Source of the DNA: Alterluteimonas quercicellularis | GTDB taxonomy: Bacteria; Pseudomonadota; Gammaproteobacteria; Xanthomonadales; Xanthomonadaceae | NCBI RefSeq assembly: GCF_021191635.1 | Contig: NZ_JAIWPR010000005.1 | Coordinates: 180,035 to 244,034 of the forward strand | Length of the DNA: 64,000 nucleotides | Direction of reading: 5' to 3' | In this document: piece by piece, positions 41,291 to 49,614 of the stretch | Layout of the letters: the number at the start of each line of letters is the position of its first letter | Position numbering within the stretch: position 1 is the stretch's first letter | Program-made: the position numbers and the translations under genes | Notes under the pieces: generated by a model | Told to the model about the DNA's origin: nothing | Databases searched by the model: none | Seen by the model: the letters and a program-made list of their open reading frames with translations, nothing else

Positions 41291-43985
41291 CAGCCTGATC
41301 CTCGTCGTCATCAATATCCAGGCCGCCGTAGAGCTGCTTGTAGGCCAGCAGGTTCGCCGTGTAGGCGACCCGCTGTTCCTGTTCGCCAGGAAACAGCTTC
41401 GGAAAACTGATGCCGTAGGCTGCATGGACCTGATCGTTCACTTCCGGGTTGTCGCTGCTTGCCTTGATCAGGTGCAGCATGAGCAGGGGCCGACTTCGCT
41501 CATGCCGATAGAAGCGGTCAGAAATTGTGGCGCCGGCGTCCTGCGTCTGCTGCGCGAGACGATGCGCTTCCCGGGCGGCATGCTTCTGATCATCCGTGAG
41601 CCCTGCCTGCTCGATACCGCGTGAAGCCAACCTGCGATTTCTACCCGACACCTTCAAGCCATCGACCCCCGGCACCAGCTGCACATGCCTTTGCTGAAGA
41701 CCTACGTGTAGACCGCTGATATCGATCGTGTCGGCAGGCGAAGCCTCCGAATTCGAAACCATCACAACATCCCACTCAGGAAAGTCCCGACGTCGGATGT
41801 AGTCAAGCAACGGCTCGGTCTGCATGTCCGGATTGTCCCGATGGATCAGGAAGGCCGAGATGAAATCCATGACGCGCCGTGGCTGCACTGCGCGGAAGAG
41901 CTGGGAGGGCACTCTTCCGCGCGAGTTGACTGGTTCTACCGCAACCGAAGCCGTCAGCAATGACACAAGGCGCTTGACTTGATCGACATTGATTTCCTGG
42001 GCATCGCCACCCGCATGGATCACCACTGACTCCACCAGCCGATCGGCCAATCCGACTTCGCGCACGATCTGGTTGGCCGTCCGCATCTTGTTTCGCGCGG
42101 TAACCAGAAGACTTCCGGGGTGCGAGCGCACGGCGAGACCGAAATCCTGCGGCGTCAGGTTCGCGGCCTCCATGCGGCGAATCTCGTCCCGCAGCTCTTC
42201 GGTGGCTTCGGCGATAAATGCATACCAGTCATGGGCCTCCGGCTTGATGAAGAGACGGCAAAGGTCATCAAACCCATCGCGATAGCCGAACCAGCGCCCC
42301 ATCTGCAGCAGCGTGTCATACATCTGCGTGTTGCGAAGGAAGTAGCTGACTGTCAGTCCTTCCAGGGTGAATCCGCGTGACAGCGAGTTTCCGCCTACTG
42401 CAATGACATTGAGGCCTGTCTCTGCGTGCGCGCGATAATCCAGCGATCCGGACTGGCGACTGGCATTGATCTGCACAACGCTCATACCGGCAGCAGCCTC
42501 GTGCAACGCCTGCTGGATCTGTGGCCATTGCTCCGGCAGGTGTGCATAGTGCTCCCGCCAGACACGGTGCAGCTCGCGCATGCAGGGGTCGTGCAGCGCG
42601 GATTGCACTGACAGCGCGTGCCGGTTCTGGATGGCATCCTTGAGCAGCTGAAGGTGGACACCAATCAGCTCGGCCACCTGCCCCTGCACGCGCGTAAACC
42701 GGGATACGTTCACCAGCATCGAATGATGGTGCCGCCCCTGCTGGCGCAGGATGCGGATGGCCTTGGACAGGACAAAGCATCCGATCGCGTCAATAAGGGT
42801 GTGGTGCAACTCCTCGATCTGATGATCAATCCTGTGGCTTGAGGGAAGCCACTCCTCGGTGTCCTCCAGATCAACTGTCAGGTGTGCGCTTTCCTCGTTG
42901 AGGAAAAACTCGCGCGCGCCGACATAGTTGGTGGGAGCATCCAGCCCGATGATGAAGTGCCGTGGGAACAGGTCATCGCCCAGCGCATCGTCCATCGTGT
43001 CCGGATCGATGAAGATGTTGGCGAACGGCGTGGCCGTATAGCCGATGTAGGTATTGCGGCTGGACAGCTGCAGCAGCTCGCGGATCAGGCGGTTGATCGT
43101 ATTCGGCCGATCCGGATCCTGCGAGGTGTTGACCGATGCGTTGTCCGCCTCGTCATCGATCACCAGCATGGGCATGTCCAGCCTTCCGTGCCGCGCCGTA
43201 GTGCCGTTGAGCCAGTCGATAAGGTTGCGCAGGATCGACGGGTTCTTCTTGATGACGAAGATCGCTGGCTGCGCGAGGTTGTGGATGGGAATACCCAGAC
43301 CCTCAGCACGGGCGCGGGCGAAATCGGAACCACGGCTGGTGTAAGCCACCGCCGAGAAGCTGCGCTCGATCCAGCCCACGCCAAGTGGCACCGCATTGGC
43401 CTGCCTGCTGAGGATCTGATCGCTGTCGCGGCCTACGAAACCCTCATCGACGCGCTCCTGGGTCTGGGAGCGCAAGTTGTTGTGCGTGCCGGCGATCAGC
43501 ACGATCAGTCGATAGCCCGCATCTGCAGCCTTGTTGATGACGCCAAGATAATTGGCCGTCTTGCCGCTCTGGACGTGGCCAACAACCAGGCCTCGGCGCG
43601 ACCATTCGCCGGGCGCCTCCGGGTCGCCGGCCAAGTCAAGGATGCTGTCCGTGATCTGTGTGAGAGTGTTGACGACGTTCGCACCAAATCCCTTGCCGAC
43701 CAAGAAGTCCCGGTAGCGTCGCCAGTAGCGGAAGTCGATCTGGTGCGCCTTGGCGCGCAACCACGGGCGGTGATCGCTCGTGATCGTGTGGGCCGGCCCC
43801 AGGGAAACGGCAAACTCGCGCTCCAGCTGCCTTGCAAGTTCACGGATGACCGCCTCTTCCACAGGCTCCGACAGCCCCGGCAAGGCTGCGAACATGCGCA
43901 CAATGCCCTCGACTTCCTCGGGCGTGACATGCGCGCGCATGGACAGGGCGGTGCGCGAATGGGCCAAGACTTCCTGCCTGCTCAC
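41280..43985 (-). CDS. Z1-domain superfamily II helicase-like ATPase
   Basis: A 901-residue protein. Walker A is near residue 130 (LVVGHVQSGKTANYLGVINK) and Walker B near 270 (LVIDDEADNASVN). The Z1 signature block is in the second half (AVGGNSLSRGFTLEGLTVSY, DTLLQMGRWFGYRDGFDDLC), which supplies motif V/VI. GTG at 43985 was chosen because GGAG lies seven bases ahead; a TTG 15 bases upstream is possible. It follows the MutL-like gene by about 20 bp and overlaps the next gene. Z1 proteins are the motor of MORC-linked restriction systems. Confidence 0.9.
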   Translation of the reverse strand: MSRQEVLAHSRTALSMRAHVTPEEVEGIVRMFAALPGLSEPVEEAVIRELARQLEREFAVSLGPAHTITSDHRPWLRAKAHQIDFRYWRRYRDFLVGKGFGANVVNTLTQITDSILDLAGDPEAPGEWSRRGLVVGHVQSGKTANYLGVINKAADAGYRLIVLIAGTHNNLRSQTQERVDEGFVGRDSDQILSRQANAVPLGVGWIERSFSAVAYTSRGSDFARARAEGLGIPIHNLAQPAIFVIKKNPSILRNLIDWLNGTTARHGRLDMPMLVIDDEADNASVNTSQDPDRPNTINRLIRELLQLSSRNTYIGYTATPFANIFIDPDTMDDALGDDLFPRHFIIGLDAPTNYVGAREFFLNEESAHLTVDLEDTEEWLPSSHRIDHQIEELHHTLIDAIGCFVLSKAIRILRQQGRHHHSMLVNVSRFTRVQGQVAELIGVHLQLLKDAIQNRHALSVQSALHDPCMRELHRVWREHYAHLPEQWPQIQQALHEAAAGMSVVQINASRQSGSLDYRAHAETGLNVIAVGGNSLSRGFTLEGLTVSYFLRNTQMYDTLLQMGRWFGYRDGFDDLCRLFIKPEAHDWYAFIAEATEELRDEIRRMEAANLTPQDFGLAVRSHPGSLLVTARNKMRTANQIVREVGLADRLVESVVIHAGGDAQEINVDQVKRLVSLLTASVAVEPVNSRGRVPSQLFRAVQPRRVMDFISAFLIHRDNPDMQTEPLLDYIRRRDFPEWDVVMVSNSEASPADTIDISGLHVGLQQRHVQLVPGVDGLKVSGRNRRLASRGIEQAGLTDDQKHAAREAHRLAQQTQDAGATISDRFYRHERSRPLLMLHLIKASSDNPEVNDQVHAAYGISFPKLFPGEQEQRVAYTANLLAYKQLYGGLDIDDDEDQADEG

Positions 43986-44004
43986 AGTTGTTCTCCACAA
44001 TGCA

Positions 44005-45498
44005 TCACGGCTCGATTCTCCGCAGGCGGCTCAGCAACGCGCGCGCTTCTGGGTTGCCAGCGAATACTGGGGTCTGGAGGATCGCTTCTGCCGTGGCGGC
44101 CGGGATCGAGTCCGACCCCGGAGCCACAGCTTCCACGAATGCTGCAAGCAGTTGCTCGATCCGGGCGGCATCCAGGGACGACTGCTGCACGCCATGCGGG
44201 TTGGCGCCTACATCGGCAAAGAGGCTGTCCAGCGGCAGAGTGGACTCGATGGCCAGCAGCAAGGCATCGAGATCCGCGGAGTCCTCTCCCCTCACTTCGG
44301 CATGCCTGACCAAGGGGTGCTCACGGTTGATCTCGTAGCGGATCGCTCCACGCTCACTGACCCGCTGCCATAACGGCATCCCGGAACCACGTGCCTCCCG
44401 GGTTCCACGCCATGTGTAGGGTCTTTGCGCATTCTTGGTCATGCGCTCGACCAGGGGTCTAAGCCGCGAGCGGACTACTGCAGGCGGCCAGACGCGCGAC
44501 TTGCGCACATCCACACTCCACTCGGCGTCGAGCGAGGTGGGAACATCGACGCGCACACGCAGCAGCTTGCTCAGCTCGGAGCGCCGCGCCATACCCAACC
44601 AGGTGCCGCCCGAGATCAGCCGCTTTGCGCGGTAAATGTAGAGGCCCTGCGTCTCGGCAAGGCTCGACCCCAGTTCAAGATGTTGAAGTTGTGCCGCAGT
44701 AAGCCGCTGATGGTGCGGAAGTGTGAATGCCTGGACGACAATCTCGCCATTCCCCATGCGCAACCGCTCCAGCTCGTGGGGATCGGACTGCGGCTGCATG
44801 AGCCGCGCAAAGGGATCAAGCGCCTCCAGCACCGCACCATTGATGCTGATGGACACCCGCGTCAGGTCATCGGATGGCTCGGGAGCGACGAAACGATGGA
44901 AGGTCAGTGCAAGGTGGCGCCGCGCAGTGCCAAACATTACGTTGAGGGCTTCATAGATCTGATCAGGATGCGGACCGAGCGCGTCCAGCCGGTCCAGCTT
45001 CTGCCACAGGATCATGGTTCCGTTGCCCGAAAAGCTGTCCAGGGCAGGCAGGCGGGAGATTGCGTCTCGATCCAGGACCTGCAGCAGCCACTCGTCATGC
45101 TCGACGATATGATCCAGGTCCCAGCACCTTGCTTCCCATCGTCCAGCGACCCGCGAAGCCACGGTCAGCCGGCGGCACTGGGAGAAAGAGGCCGTCTTCA
45201 TTCCGAGGCCAAAGCGCCCAAGATCACCGGCCTCCCGCGCCTCGCGCGGGCTACGGCTGCCGTGGCGCATGGCCGCGGTCAGCTCATCTGCACACATGCC
45301 CCGACCGTTGTCCATGATCGCAAGATAGGGGTGCCCGTCGACGTCCAGATCGTTGATGATCCGGACCTCCGTCGCAGCTGCTGAGATGGAGTTGTCGACA
45401 ATATCGGCCAAGGCACTCTCGGAGGAGTAACCGATGTCCCGCATCGATTCGAGCAGCCGGGCCGCGCTTGGCCGCAGTGTCAGTTCTCCCCCTTGCAT
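44005..45498 (-). CDS. MutL/MORC-like GHKL ATPase
   Basis: A 497-residue protein with all three GHKL motifs: LADIVDNSISAAATEVRI (about residues 29-46), LAIMDNGRGMCADEL (about 70) and LGRFGLGMKTASFSQ (about 100-114). The position of the catalytic Glu of MutL (ELVEN) is Asp here (ADIVDN), as in several bacterial members of this group. A transducer-like S5 region follows. There is no MutL endonuclease motif. The start at MQGGEL has an AGGG-type ribosome site. It heads the defence operon and is divergent from the cytosine methyltransferase. Bacterial relatives were proposed as the origin of eukaryotic MORC ATPases. Confidence 0.9.
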   Translation of the reverse strand: MQGGELTLRPSAARLLESMRDIGYSSESALADIVDNSISAAATEVRIINDLDVDGHPYLAIMDNGRGMCADELTAAMRHGSRSPREAREAGDLGRFGLGMKTASFSQCRRLTVASRVAGRWEARCWDLDHIVEHDEWLLQVLDRDAISRLPALDSFSGNGTMILWQKLDRLDALGPHPDQIYEALNVMFGTARRHLALTFHRFVAPEPSDDLTRVSISINGAVLEALDPFARLMQPQSDPHELERLRMGNGEIVVQAFTLPHHQRLTAAQLQHLELGSSLAETQGLYIYRAKRLISGGTWLGMARRSELSKLLRVRVDVPTSLDAEWSVDVRKSRVWPPAVVRSRLRPLVERMTKNAQRPYTWRGTREARGSGMPLWQRVSERGAIRYEINREHPLVRHAEVRGEDSADLDALLLAIESTLPLDSLFADVGANPHGVQQSSLDAARIEQLLAAFVEAVAPGSDSIPAATAEAILQTPVFAGNPEARALLSRLRRIEP

Positions 45499-45560
45499 CT
45501 GCCCTACATGCTCCCTTCCGCGCATGGCCTATGCAGTGACCGCAGGCAGGGGCAGGGCCA

Positions 45561-45573
45561 CCGGATCATCCGG
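45561..45573. promoter_or_regulatory. Palindrome CCGGAT-C-ATCCGG in the defence divergent promoter region
   Basis: Perfect 6+1+6 palindrome. A second one lies 56 bases away (45617-45629), and a looser TCCGG/CCGGA pair lies at about 45665-45679. Such sites could bind the methyltransferase or an unseen controller. Confidence 0.4.
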
Positions 45574-45616
45574 CAATCCGGCCACGGGGCTGAACGGAGT
45601 GCCTGTCAGGCCGACA

Positions 45617-45629
45617 ACCGGACTCCGGT
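45617..45629. promoter_or_regulatory. Palindrome ACCGGA-C-TCCGGT in the defence divergent promoter region
   Basis: Perfect 6+1+6 palindrome sharing the CCGGA core with the site at 45561-45573, 56 bases apart, between the MutL-like and methyltransferase genes. Confidence 0.4.
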
Positions 45630-45752
45630 AGGCTACACGGATCTGATGGCCGTTGCAGCTTGGCTCCGGGGGAGACCGGACCTTTGACATCTGGGCACAG
45701 CACCTGCGATCTTGTTGTGTCCCTTGGCCCAGACCTGACCCGGACAGCAACC

Positions 45753-47276
45753 GTGAAGACAATCCCCGTGGTTGACATCTTCGCGGGTGCAGGTGGACTG
45801 GGTGAGGGCTTTGCGGCATTCCAGCCCCGCCGGAAGACTGACCCGACCTTTCAGGTTAAGGTGTCGGCGGAAATGGATGCACACGCAGTAAAGACGCTTC
45901 GCACCCGGGCGTTCTTCCGCCAGTTCCCGCCAGGGCATGCGCCCGCCAGCTATTACGACTATGCCGCCGGCGAGGTTCCGCAGCCATGGACTTCGGACAC
46001 TGAAACGCAGTGGGCAGCCGCTTGCGATGAGGCGCTCCAGCTCAGATTGGGAGACCCCGCCGACGATGCGGTGCTGCACACTCGCATCCGGAAGATCGCC
46101 GCCCAAGCCCGTAAAGACGGCTCCCCCTGGGTGCTGGTCGGAGGCCCGCCCTGCCAAGCCTTTTCCCTCATAGGCCGCGCCCGCAATCGTGGCAAGAAGG
46201 GATATGTGCCGGAGGAGGACGAGCGGCATTTCCTCTACAGGCACTACCTCACCATTCTCTCCCGGTTCCGGCCGACAGTGTTCGTGCTGGAGAACGTCAA
46301 GGGGATGCTTTCCTCCCGGCTGGGTGGCCAGAGCGTGTTCAACGACATGTTCGAACAGCTTCAGCGCCCGGGGGGACGGTACGGACCACGCTACCGGATA
46401 CAGCCGGTCGTGCGGCAAGACGGGCATACCGGAGACTGGGAGCCGCGCGATTTTGTCGTTCATGCGGAAACGCTTGGATTGCCTCAGGCCCGACACCGCG
46501 TCATTCTCCTAGGCATCCTTGAGGATGACGCTCCGTCAATCCGGCCGCTTCGACCGATGCCAGAACGGTATTCAGTATCGGATGTGATCGGCGGTCTGCC
46601 CGCCATCCGCAGTGCACCCACTGACCGTGATGTCCGGTCCTGGCCACATTTCTCGCAGCGGCTGCTACGACGCTGCGCGAGCTACACCCGCTCGCTTGAC
46701 CGATCCGTCTCGCAGCACCTGCATGAGTTGGCTGACCAAGCTGGCAGCGGTGACGAGCTGGATACTGGCGATCGCTGGATTTCGGCAGACCTGACCTGCC
46801 GGATCCCGGCCCATCTCAACGACTTCATCCGCGACCGCCGGTTGAAGGGTGTTCTCAACCATCAAGCGCGGCCTCATATGTCCAGCGACCTGATGCGGTA
46901 TGGGTTTGCAGCCGCCTTCACTGCCGTCAATGGCCGCTCTCCCCGTGGCTGCGACGAGTTTCCGGGGGAACTGCATCCGCTTCATCGCAGCTGGTTCGAG
47001 AACAACCGCTTTGTCGATCGCTTCAAGGTCCAGCGCAGTGACGCCCCCTCCTCGACGATCACTAGCCATCTCGCCAAGGACGGACACTACTACATCCACC
47101 CCGATCCCCTTCAGCTCCGCTGCCTGACCGTGCGCGAGGCAGCCCGTCTCCAGACATTCCCTGACAACTACATTTTTGAAGGGCCGCCTGTCAGCCAGCG
47201 CAGGCAGGTCGGGAACGCTGTCCCGCCTTGGCTTGGACATCAGATTGCAGGTCTGGTGCACGAAGCGCTGACCTAG
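45753..47276 (+). CDS. DNA (cytosine-5) methyltransferase
   Basis: A 507-residue C5 methyltransferase with motif I (VVDIFAGAGGLGEGF), motif IV (LVGGPPCQAFSLIGRAR, catalytic Cys), motif VI (FVLENVKGML), motif VIII (GLPQARHRVILLG) and motif X (RRQVGNAVPPWLG) in the standard order. GTG at 45753 directly precedes motif I. In-frame TTG starts at 45684 (with GGGGGAG ahead) or 45660 would add up to 31 residues. It is divergent from the MutL-Z1-nuclease operon and converges on vsr. It should protect host DNA from the system. Its recognition sequence cannot be read from here. Confidence 0.92.
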   Translation: MKTIPVVDIFAGAGGLGEGFAAFQPRRKTDPTFQVKVSAEMDAHAVKTLRTRAFFRQFPPGHAPASYYDYAAGEVPQPWTSDTETQWAAACDEALQLRLGDPADDAVLHTRIRKIAAQARKDGSPWVLVGGPPCQAFSLIGRARNRGKKGYVPEEDERHFLYRHYLTILSRFRPTVFVLENVKGMLSSRLGGQSVFNDMFEQLQRPGGRYGPRYRIQPVVRQDGHTGDWEPRDFVVHAETLGLPQARHRVILLGILEDDAPSIRPLRPMPERYSVSDVIGGLPAIRSAPTDRDVRSWPHFSQRLLRRCASYTRSLDRSVSQHLHELADQAGSGDELDTGDRWISADLTCRIPAHLNDFIRDRRLKGVLNHQARPHMSSDLMRYGFAAAFTAVNGRSPRGCDEFPGELHPLHRSWFENNRFVDRFKVQRSDAPSSTITSHLAKDGHYYIHPDPLQLRCLTVREAARLQTFPDNYIFEGPPVSQRRQVGNAVPPWLGHQIAGLVHEALT

Positions 47277-47284
47277 CCGCAGGC

Positions 47285-47737
47285 CTACTGCGCCCGGCGG
47301 GCGGCGATCTCAAGGAAAAGTCGGTTGCCGCGCACAAACGAGGCAAGCCTCTCAAGGGTGCGTTCGGCATCCAGGCGCAGCGCACATTCCCAAACCACTG
47401 CCACACGCCAGCCTGCCTTGCGTAGCGCGGCAATCGCTTCCTGGTCGCGTTCAGCGTTCCGCATGATCTTCTTCGCCCAGAACTCAGGACGAGTCTTCGG
47501 GAGGCGGAAGAAAGAGCACCCTTCATGGCCATGCCAGAAACAGCCATGGGCAAAGATTGCGACCTTCCAGCGTGGCAACACGATGTCAGGCCTTCCCGGG
47601 AGATCACGCCGGAACAGCCGAAAGCGCAGACCGGCTGCGTGGAGGTGCCGCCGAATCATCAGTTCAGGCTTCGTGTCCCTTCCCCGTATGCCAGCCATCA
47701 TCCTGGAACGGGTCTCTGGACTGATCTTCTCGGGCAT
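47285..47737 (-). CDS. vsr: Very short patch repair endonuclease Vsr
   Basis: A 150-residue protein starting MPEKISPETRSRMMAGIRGR. Vsr features are present: the nuclease motif FRRDLPGRPDIVLPRWKVAI (catalytic Asp), and the zinc/active-site segment FAHGCFWHGHEGC. WRVAVVWECALR lies near the C-terminus. It nicks at T:G mismatches formed by deamination of 5-methylcytosine and prevents C-to-T mutation at methylated sites. It is convergent with the methyltransferase, 8 bp between stops. A longer TTG-started form (168 residues) is open but its extension is not family-like. Confidence 0.92.
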   Translation of the reverse strand: MPEKISPETRSRMMAGIRGRDTKPELMIRRHLHAAGLRFRLFRRDLPGRPDIVLPRWKVAIFAHGCFWHGHEGCSFFRLPKTRPEFWAKKIMRNAERDQEAIAALRKAGWRVAVVWECALRLDAERTLERLASFVRGNRLFLEIAARRAQ

Positions 47738-47797
47738 TCGCGCAATCCCAGACGGCTCCGACCATGTGCGGAGGGTAAAATCAGGCAGCAATAGTAG

Positions 47798-49348
47798 CTA
47801 TGGATGAAGCTCCGCCTCCAACGCAGACTTGAACTGCCCCCGGCGATAGCGCACCAACTCGACTGCGGGCTCAAACTTCGCCAACACCTCCACCCGCCGC
47901 GGCAGTGTCTTGGGCTTGGCGATGTGGATGTAGTGCTTCTCCAGCACAGGCGCCTCACTGCGGACCGCATGCCCCGTGATCATGGCAATGTCGGCCGGCG
48001 GCACTTCGGCCTCGGCCAGCATGGTCGAGAGGGTGTGCCTGAACGCATGGAATGCCGTCCCCTTCTCGATCCCGAGCTTCTTGGCATAAACCGCGAACTG
48101 GCGCGACAGCTGCCGGCCATAGCCCTTGCCATTGGGTGTGCCGTCCTTCTTCGTTCCCGCCGGCAGATGCGGGAAGAGCCGCGGATGGCCGCAGGCCTTC
48201 ATGTCTTCCACGAAGTCCAGGAACCCGGCATCCAGCAAAGGCTGGGCGAGCGGAACGAAGCGGATTGACGACTTGTTCTTGATCTTCTGGTTGCGCTCCG
48301 TCTTCCACAGGAAGATGCCCCAGACGCCCCCGACCTGGCGCACGTCGTCAAGGTAGAGCTGGGCGACCTCATTGACCCGGGCGCCCGTGTAGAGGCCCAG
48401 CATCGTGCCCCACCAGCGATGGGGCGAGTTCCCGGCCCAGGCCTTGAAGCGTTCGGGCTCGAAGATGGCCTTCAGCTCGTCGGCGGTGAAGGGGCGCCCT
48501 GTCTCCAGGTCGGTGGCGGTGTCGATCTCGCTCTTGAGCCCCTTCAGCGGGTTCTTCGACAGCAGGTCCAGGCCGACGAGTGCGTTGAGGAAGGCGCCTA
48601 GCCGTTGGTGGTGCTTGTTGAGGGTGTGCCTGGACGGCATGGGCACTTGGTCGCGCTTGCCGGCCTCGATGATCTCCAGCACCGAGAGGTGCCGATACTT
48701 GGGCCGGACCGTGGCTCGCTCCGGCCACCAGCGGACCGCGTCCAGGAACGCCCTGACGTGGGTAGCCTTGATCTCCCGAACCGGGATGTCGCCGGTCGTG
48801 GCCAGGAAGATCCGCAGGGTGTGCTTGCTCTCGGTGATCGTGTCCGGCGACAGTTGGCGGCGTTCGAGGTCGGCCAGGTGGTTCTGGATCTCGTCGGACA
48901 GCAACGGGGAAGGCTCGGACGGCGCGACTACCACCGGCGGCGGTGGGCTGGGCGCCTGCGCGTTCGCCGGGCTTTCCAGCAAGGCCTGGACCGTGCGGAT
49001 GAAGTCGTCAGTGTCCCGGCGGCCGTTGACGCTGACGTTGCCCAGGTTGAGCTGGCCGATCTGGAACCCTGAGGCCGTCCAGTCGTAGGTGCCACCGTTG
49101 TCGGCAGCCTGCTTGGCGCTCTCGAAGAGCTTCTTGAGGTCGACCATCGCGTCCCCCCGGCGCAGCGTGTCGAACGCTCGGGAGAGTGCCACACCGTAGG
49201 TCGCAGCGAGAAGTCTCGCCTCGTCCCCGCGCTTGCCTCCAAGGGAGCGGACCACGAACCGGCGACCGATGGCAGGCCGCAGATCGGCCGGCACCAGGAA
49301 GCGGACGTAGAGACCGGAAGGCTTGGTCAGGAAGAGCGGTTTGGGCAC
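47798..49348 (-). CDS. Tyrosine recombinase/integrase of the island
   Basis: A 516-residue site-specific recombinase from a GTG start, about 100 bp from the tRNA. It has an N-terminal DUF6538-like/arm-binding segment (KPSGLYVRFLVPADLRPAIG), a core-binding SAM-like domain (about residues 155-290) and a catalytic domain (about 300-490). The catalytic residues are visible: Arg in TGARVNEVAQLYL, His-x-x-Arg in HAFRHTLSTML, GHAV and the Tyr nucleophile in EKHYIHIAKP. Its 5' end abuts the paired AACGATACC repeats, and it should catalyse integration at the 22-bp core in tRNA-Gly. A paralogue lies at 36056. Confidence 0.93.
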   Translation of the reverse strand: MPKPLFLTKPSGLYVRFLVPADLRPAIGRRFVVRSLGGKRGDEARLLAATYGVALSRAFDTLRRGDAMVDLKKLFESAKQAADNGGTYDWTASGFQIGQLNLGNVSVNGRRDTDDFIRTVQALLESPANAQAPSPPPPVVVAPSEPSPLLSDEIQNHLADLERRQLSPDTITESKHTLRIFLATTGDIPVREIKATHVRAFLDAVRWWPERATVRPKYRHLSVLEIIEAGKRDQVPMPSRHTLNKHHQRLGAFLNALVGLDLLSKNPLKGLKSEIDTATDLETGRPFTADELKAIFEPERFKAWAGNSPHRWWGTMLGLYTGARVNEVAQLYLDDVRQVGGVWGIFLWKTERNQKIKNKSSIRFVPLAQPLLDAGFLDFVEDMKACGHPRLFPHLPAGTKKDGTPNGKGYGRQLSRQFAVYAKKLGIEKGTAFHAFRHTLSTMLAEAEVPPADIAMITGHAVRSEAPVLEKHYIHIAKPKTLPRRVEVLAKFEPAVELVRYRRGQFKSALEAELHP

Positions 49349-49350
49349 GA

Positions 49351-49371
49351 AACGATACCTAAAACGATACC
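49351..49371 (+). repeat. Paired AACGATACC repeats inside the right end
   Basis: Copies at 49351-49359 and 49363-49371, 12 bases apart, with the same spacing and orientation as at the left end. They lie immediately upstream of the integrase start, so they may also regulate it. Confidence 0.55.
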
Positions 49372-49451
49372 TCGGAGAGGTCGTTTCAGGGATCGATCGT
49401 GTTTCGAAAACCCCAATGCGATCAAAGAGTTAGATCGCTGCGGGGTCAAGG

Positions 49452-49473
49452 TGGAGCGGGTGAAGGGAATCGA
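49452..49473. repeat. attR: core repeat at the 3' end of tRNA-Gly
   Basis: A 22-bp segment identical to 26585-26606, covering the encoded CCA, the acceptor arm and part of the T arm. The tRNA stays intact at this end. Confidence 0.9.
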
Positions 49474-49525
49474 ACCCTCGTCAGTAGCTTGGGAAGCTAC
49501 AGCTCTACCATTGAGCTACACCCGC
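49452..49525 (-). tRNA. tRNA-Gly (anticodon CCC)
   Basis: 74 bases including an encoded CCA. The acceptor stem is GCGGGTG/CACCCGC, the D arm is GCTC...GAGC, and the anticodon stem GTAGC/GCTAC carries loop TTCCCAA (anticodon CCC, reads GGG). The T arm is GAGGG-TTCGATT-CCCTT with one G-T pair. The discriminator base is T. It is the integration target of the island to its left. Confidence 0.95.
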
Positions 49526-49614
49526 GTGGGCGGAAGTCTAGGCCGGCGGGGCCGCGCTGGCAACGCTGCGGCCGCGGCCGGCGCGCCGCCGCGGGGCGGC
49601 GCGCGGCGTGGCGC

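Larger units (their letters stand above)
26585..49473. mobile_element. Genomic island / integrative mobilizable element in tRNA-Gly(CCC), about 22.9 kb
   Basis: The element is bounded by a 22-bp direct repeat of the tRNA 3' end, with a tyrosine integrase gene next to the tRNA and reading away from it. GC and codon use are visibly lower than in the flanks. It carries a MobQ relaxase, a TraD-like accessory protein and an oriT, but no mating-pair-formation genes, so it would need a helper conjugation system. Cargo includes a MutL/Z1/AIPR restriction-like cassette, small regulators and putative toxin-antitoxin genes. A second integrase at 36056 may mark two merged elements. Confidence 0.9.

Noticed and set aside
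26585..49473. A CRISPR array or Cas genes in the defence island
   Set aside because: No regularly spaced repeats of 24-40 bases and no Cas-like motifs were seen.
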